The notes below the pieces were generated by a model. It ran no database searches. It was given only the letters and a program-made list of their open reading frames with translations, and had not been told where the DNA came from. The translations under genes and the position numbers were made by a program. From positions 1 through 29,185 of IMG/VR virus record IMGVR_UViG_3300025949_000075: a DNA stretch of 29,185 bases; one strand, given 5' to 3'. Source of the DNA: a virus. Positions 29,028 to 29,185 of this stretch are shown here, in pieces (the stretch's first letter is position 1; every line of letters begins with the position of its first letter).

Positions 29028-29185
29028 AGCGAAAGGACGGACGGGCAGCCGATATTCAGCGCAAGGCCTTTGCGTTCAAGGCCGACGCGAACCCCGACGG
29101 CACGTTCACCGGCTACGCCTCCGTCTTCGGAGTGCTCGACAGTTACCGCGAGATCGTCGCGCCCGGCGCCTTCACGGCGTCGCTG
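29024..29185 (+). CDS. HK97-family prohead protease, 3' end outside the window
   Basis: The ATG at 29024 overlaps the portal stop (ATGA). The 54 residues visible include DIQRKAFAFKADANPDGTFT, GYASVFGVLDSYREIVAPGA and FTASL, the N-terminal pattern of HK97 prohead proteases (peptidase U35/S78 clan), which open with a GYAxVF...D...E.V.PGAF signature. The catalytic His and Ser lie beyond the window edge. The major capsid gene would be expected next. Confidence 0.85.
   Translation, partial: MKRKDGRAADIQRKAFAFKADANPDGTFTGYASVFGVLDSYREIVAPGAFTASL

Noticed and set aside
1-29185. tRNA genes, CRISPR arrays, transposases, integrase and host genes
   Set aside because: None was seen by eye on either strand; a tRNAscan-SE and Infernal run would be needed to exclude short RNA genes.

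Overview
The window is a compact, GC-rich tailed-phage genome segment of HK97-like organisation (Caudoviricetes, siphovirus-like by gene content). No tRNA, rRNA, CRISPR array, insertion sequence or host gene was seen. A GH19 endolysin, a lipobox lipoprotein in the lysis cassette and the GC-rich codon use point to a Gram-negative host, probably a member of Pseudomonadota; this is inference and no finer placement is supported.

Layout. (1) 1-6511, plus strand: distal tail genes, namely an Ig-repeat tail fibre cut by the window edge, three small fibre-region proteins (one SPRY-like), a 719-aa tail-tip or baseplate protein and a 295-aa partner. (2) 6562-10484, plus strand: an exported propeller-like protein, then a lysis region with membrane/coiled-coil proteins, GH19 endolysin, candidate holin and lipoprotein. 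(3) A perfect 9-bp stem at 10497-10521 lies between converging transcription units. (4) 10518-18339, minus strand: an early operon of 19 genes, mostly joined by ATGA or TAATG overlaps. It includes a YqaJ-type exonuclease, a probable single-strand annealing partner, a Fis-type HTH protein, an XRE HTH protein, a small exported protein and Ea22-like modular proteins. (5) 18340-18435: a nearly symmetric divergent promoter/operator region. (6) 18436-24366, plus strand: a second early operon with a 59-aa Cro-like repressor, small accessory proteins, a PD-(D/E)XK nuclease-like protein, three membrane proteins, an orphan DNA methyltransferase behind a structured leader, and a DUF3987 primase/helicase-like protein. 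(7) 24367-25355: a perfect 17-bp inverted repeat, two small proteins, an HNH endonuclease and a probable cos region. (8) 25356-29185, plus strand: terminase small and large subunits, portal and the start of the prohead protease.

How the parts fit. Two early operons leave one shared control region in opposite directions: the minus one carries recombination, the plus one replication and DNA modification. HNH, cos and the terminase follow and lead into head assembly. The tail and lysis genes at the left of the window would be the end of that late operon on a circular map. Because the probable cos lies inside the window and no integrase is present, the record looks like a circular or concatemeric phage assembly, not a simple integrated prophage.

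The least ordinary parts are the methyltransferase leader (overlapping hairpins, a 19-codon ORF and a sequestered ribosome-binding site), the shared-minus-35 divergent promoter, the 17-bp inverted repeat after the primase gene, and the exported propeller-like protein between tail and lysis genes.
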